DNA of 46,670 nt from Bondarzewia mesenterica (lineage: Eukaryota; Basidiomycota; Agaricomycetes; Russulales; Bondarzewiaceae), in contig SGPL01000248.1 in NCBI GenBank assembly GCA_004802705.1, forward strand, positions 1-46,670, in the 5' to 3' direction. A program made the translations under genes and the position numbers. Position 1 is the first letter of the stretch, and each line of letters opens with the position of its first letter. Below the pieces are notes generated by a model. That model saw only the letters and a program-made list of their open reading frames with translations. It was not told the origin of the DNA and did no database searches. Shown piece by piece: positions 43,611-46,670 of the stretch.

Positions 43611-46600
43611 CTCTTTTTGTTCCAGTAGTAGTTGTTTATTATGGCTGGGTGATGCCACAGGGGCATTTCATTTTGTGTCTTATGACTATATTGTGGGGCG
43701 TCTATTCCAATGCCCAGCTTGCATCCAGTCTTTAGCATTTTTGATATTATTGGTGGTATGGTTGACTTTGCAGCCTCTGACTCATGCCAAGATTGTAGGA
43801 TCCAGTTCATTTTTGCTTCATCATCTACGATGGGGTGTGGCGATATGTTTTGATACATGATTTGGTCTGCGATGTAGGCCCAGTCTGGCCTCAAAGGGGG
43901 AGGTGATAGGAATTTTTGTAGCCAAATTACTTGTATGGCCGTCAGTCTATGTTTTATGTCGGGGATGTCTAGTCCACCTTTTTTTGTTTCCATCGTGGTT
44001 GCGTTCCAGTTCATATAGCCTCTCAGCTTGTTGCTCCATAAGAAGCTTCTCATTTGTTTCATCATTTTTTGTTCTATGTCTTGTGGCATTCCATTTACGG
44101 TGGCGAGGAACAGCGCCCTCGATTGTATCAAGGCTTTGAGTATTAATACCCTTCCCCTGAGGGACGGGTGTGTGGTTTCCCAGACTTCCATGATCTGTTG
44201 TTGTTTTCTGAGTATAGAGTTCCACTGTGGGTAAGTGTTGTGGCCGTTCCCTATCCAAGCGCCTAGGGTTCTCATTGGTTCATTTTCTTTTATGATTGTT
44301 ATTCCTTGTTCAATCTTGTTTTCTGGATTTGATCCTACTTGTCTAGTTTGTTCAGTTTTTTGTCTAAAGGTCTTTGTTCCCATTGGGAGGTATTCAGTTT
44401 TTTCCATGTTAAACTTTGCTGTAGAAGCGGTGCAGAATTCATTTATAACTTTTTGTAGGGTGGTTATCTTGTCATTTTCATGGCAGTATACTAAGGTATC
44501 GTCAGCGAACAGGGACACTAGGACCCTGTCCTCTAAGTTGGGTATTTTGATTCCTTTTAAATCTGAGTTTCGTATTGCTGCCGCAAGCGGCTCGATGGCG
44601 AGGTTGTAGAGTAGGCACGACATGGGATCGCCTTGCCGCACTCCTCTTTTGATCTCGATGGGTAGTGACATTTCTCCGTTGACTACAATTGTAGTTTTAG
44701 CTCCGCCATATATGTTGCAGATTAGTTGTATAAAGTGAGGGGGGAATTTATATTTTTCTAGTGCTTTCCATAGGTAGTCATGCGCAATCTTATCATACGC
44801 TTTTTCTTGGTCAAGGGATATTATACATCCATTTATTTCAAATTATTCACAGTATTCTAGCATCATTTGGCTTGTTCTAGTCGCGTCGTATAATCCCCTT
44901 CCGGGAATGAATCCATTTTGGTTCTTGTGGATAAGTGATGGTGCTATTTTTCCTAGCCTGGTGGCTATAGCTTTTGTTAAAATCTTGTAGTCAGTGTTTA
45001 CCAGGGTGACCGGCCTGTAGTTTTCAATTCGTCTCTTGTCCTTCTTTTTGTATAGGAGGCACATGACCCCTTGGGTCCATTCTTCACTCATGATTCCGTG
45101 GGTTTCAACGTCTTCGTAGACCATGCTGAGCATGGCCAGTACATCTATTTCATCTTCATCATCTTCGTATTTGGTCCATTTTTTGTAGAATTCGTATGGG
45201 ATGCCATCAAGGCCTGGTGCTTTTCCATTCTGGCTCGCTTTGAGCGCTAGTAGGGTTTCTTCATATCCGATTTGGGATGCAAAGGTGTTCTTATCTTCTT
45301 CTGAAAGTTTTGTAGTTATATTGTTTAAGATGTTCTTTGTGGCTTTCGCCCTTTCATTTGTCCATTGTTGTTCTTGTTGTAGGTTGGCGTGATAGTTTGC
45401 ACCGATTTTGGTCATTTTTCTTGTTTCAGTTTGGATTTTATTGTTTTCATTGTAGAGGGCCAGTATCGGCTCGATTGGTGATTTACTTTTGTTTAGGTTG
45501 AACCAGTATTTTGTACATTTTTTCTCCTTTTGATCGGAAGTTCACTTTAGATGTTTCTCTTAGCTTTATAAGCCATTCTTTATCCAGGAAGGTCAGTTCC
45601 TGTTGGGTGGTCATGATTTTTTTTTGTAGTCTCATTCTTTCGGCGCCCGAGGCTTTGATGACCTGGGCGATGAGTTGTTTCTTCTTACTTCGTAGTGATT
45701 GTGTTCTGTGTTTTAGTTGTCTGTTTCTTTCTTTAGTTACTTGTTGGGTCATTTCCTTTAGTTTCAGTTTGAATGTCATCCAAACCATTTGTGGGTTGTT
45801 TTCCTGTGTTCTGTTTAGCTTGGCTGCATTTAATTTGTCGTTTGTTTGTATTAACAGTGATTTTGACTTTTTGTGGAATGTAGGGTTATCTATGAGGGCT
45901 ACTGGTAGTCTCCAGTAGCCTTTTCCGACGTATGGTTAGTTATTTCGTAGTACTTCGACTATTGGTATCCTGTGATCGCTTATGGCGGCATTGTCGATTA
46001 TGTCCCAGTTGCAGGTTTGTAGGTATAATATTTTGTTTGAATAGATTCTGTCTATGCGTGACATACTGTTGGTATGGGTTTGGGTGAAAGTATAATCCTT
46101 TTCGTCAGGGTGTTGCCATCTCCAGCCATCTACTAGGTGGAGGGCGGTTGTAATTTCTTCGAGTGACTCTACGAGTCTGTTGTCATCGTCATGCATTGGT
46201 AGTCTGTCAATGGCGTCTTCCACAAAGTTGAAGTCTCCCAGCAGCAGCGTTTGATGGCCGCACACCGTTCGATTTATTTTTTGCTTCAATAATTTGTAGA
46301 AGTCTATTTTATCCTTAAGATCATTTGGTGAGTGAATGTTGATTATATCAACGGAGTTGTCTTCCAGCCATGTCAGCCTTAGGACGGCCGCTTTATTTGG
46401 TATGATTGGGTGAAAAGTCCATTTGGCATCTTTGAGCAGTTTATTATTTACCACAAAGGCGACACCTTCCTTTGCGGTACTGTTTCCATTGTTTAAGATG
46501 GTTATTGATCTGTTGTTTTCGTTAAGTTTCTTGGTTTCATCGTCGTCTAGTCGGGTTTCTTGTAGGGCCATTACCCCAATGTTGTTCTTTCGCATGATAG

Positions 46601-46670
46601 TGTATAAGTCCTTGTATTTGGAGGACCCATCTGTGGTGTATGTTTTGCCATGTATATTTAGGGACCCTAT
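43601..46670 (-). pseudogene. APE-type LINE (non-LTR retrotransposon) ORF2, truncated at both visible ends
   Basis: Reading leftward from the window edge on -: IGSLNIHGKTYTTDGSSKYK starts the endonuclease, followed by MALQETR, LLLGDFNFVEDAIDR, SRIDRIYSN and ISDHRIPIVE, the metal and active-site motifs of an exonuclease-endonuclease-phosphatase domain. A stop lies near 45936. A basic linker follows, then a frameshift in an A run near 45520 (KMYKI to KYWFNLNKSKSPIEP). RT motifs are NGKAPGLDGIPYEF, ENYRPVTLVNTDYK, QNGFIPGRGLYDA, a TAA near 44843, SLDQEKAYDKIAHDYLW, KRGVRQGDPMSCLLYNLAIE, SLFADDTLVY (about 44500) and TLGAWIGNG. Thumb and connection sequence runs on to NEMPLWHHPAIINNYYW and breaks off at 43601, where repeats begin. 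The 5' end lies beyond 46670. Loss of the 3' end is unlike ordinary LINE truncation. Confidence 0.9.

Noticed and set aside
1..46670. tRNA or rRNA genes
   Set aside because: None was recognised on reading either strand. A covariance-model scan would be decisive and could not be run.

Overview
The window reads as nuclear DNA from a basidiomycete fungus, most likely an agaricomycete. It carries a KDZ transposase of the CxC2 type, a Helitron that opens with a DUF6570-like domain, a DUF6534-type membrane protein and genes cut by 50-60 bp introns (GTNNGT...YAG). The species cannot be named from the sequence. Three host genes lie in a GC-richer island at about 24.7-32.0 kb. Nearly everything else is transposable-element sequence in various states of decay, much of it AT-rich and full of stop codons that look like C-to-T changes (TGG to TAG/TGA, CAG/CAA to TAG/TAA). 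Scattered single Ns (6.4-8.3, 11.1-13.4 and 24.9-28.1 kb) and a 123-base N run (27987-28109) show imperfect assembly. Several frameshifts sit in short homopolymers and could be assembly errors.

Left third (1-13 kb). A decayed KDZ transposase gene runs on + from about 0.69 to 4.15 kb. A 114-bp tandem array (4.29-4.98 kb) follows. Then comes a 4.5-kb foldback structure (6126-10637) with two long inverted arms. Each arm is a 56-bp tandem array outside and a 160-bp tandem array inside. The 160-bp units stay in exact register even where they have diverged. All these arrays share a core close to GGCCNAACCRTCTCAGA, and a recurring 40-bp boundary module appears five times. Remnants of unknown coding sequence follow two of the outward-facing array ends, each after a TATA motif.

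Middle (13-24.7 kb). An old Helitron gene runs on - (about 22.0 down to 13.5 kb): DUF6570-like region, HUH Rep, Pif1 helicase and a C-terminal ubiquitin-protease-like domain. Its Walker A and B motifs are mutated. It was broken by a 380-bp TIR element (18405-18784, TA duplication) and by a piece of a second, GC-richer Helitron in the opposite orientation (about 19.63-21.25 kb).

Host island (24.67-32.03 kb). An apparently intact multi-exon MFS transporter of the Dal5/allantoate permease type (-) is divergent from an alpha/beta-hydrolase gene (+) that has several frameshifts and a stop. The hydrolase is convergent with a multi-exon DUF6534 membrane protein gene (-).

Right third (32.7-46.7 kb). 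A complete Ty1/copia retrotransposon (32740-38285) has 443-bp LTRs and the 5-bp target duplication CGATA, but a broken gag-pol. Its LTR holds the most unusual feature of the window: the leader is present twice in tandem, once with a canonical 56-bp intron and once with that intron precisely absent, as if a spliced transcript had been copied back into the LTR. A 971-bp TIR element with TA duplication (39435-40405), a decayed Ty3/gypsy 5' half (about 41.05-42.96 kb), a small repeat block and a 3'-truncated APE-type LINE on - (43.6 kb to beyond the window end) complete the region.
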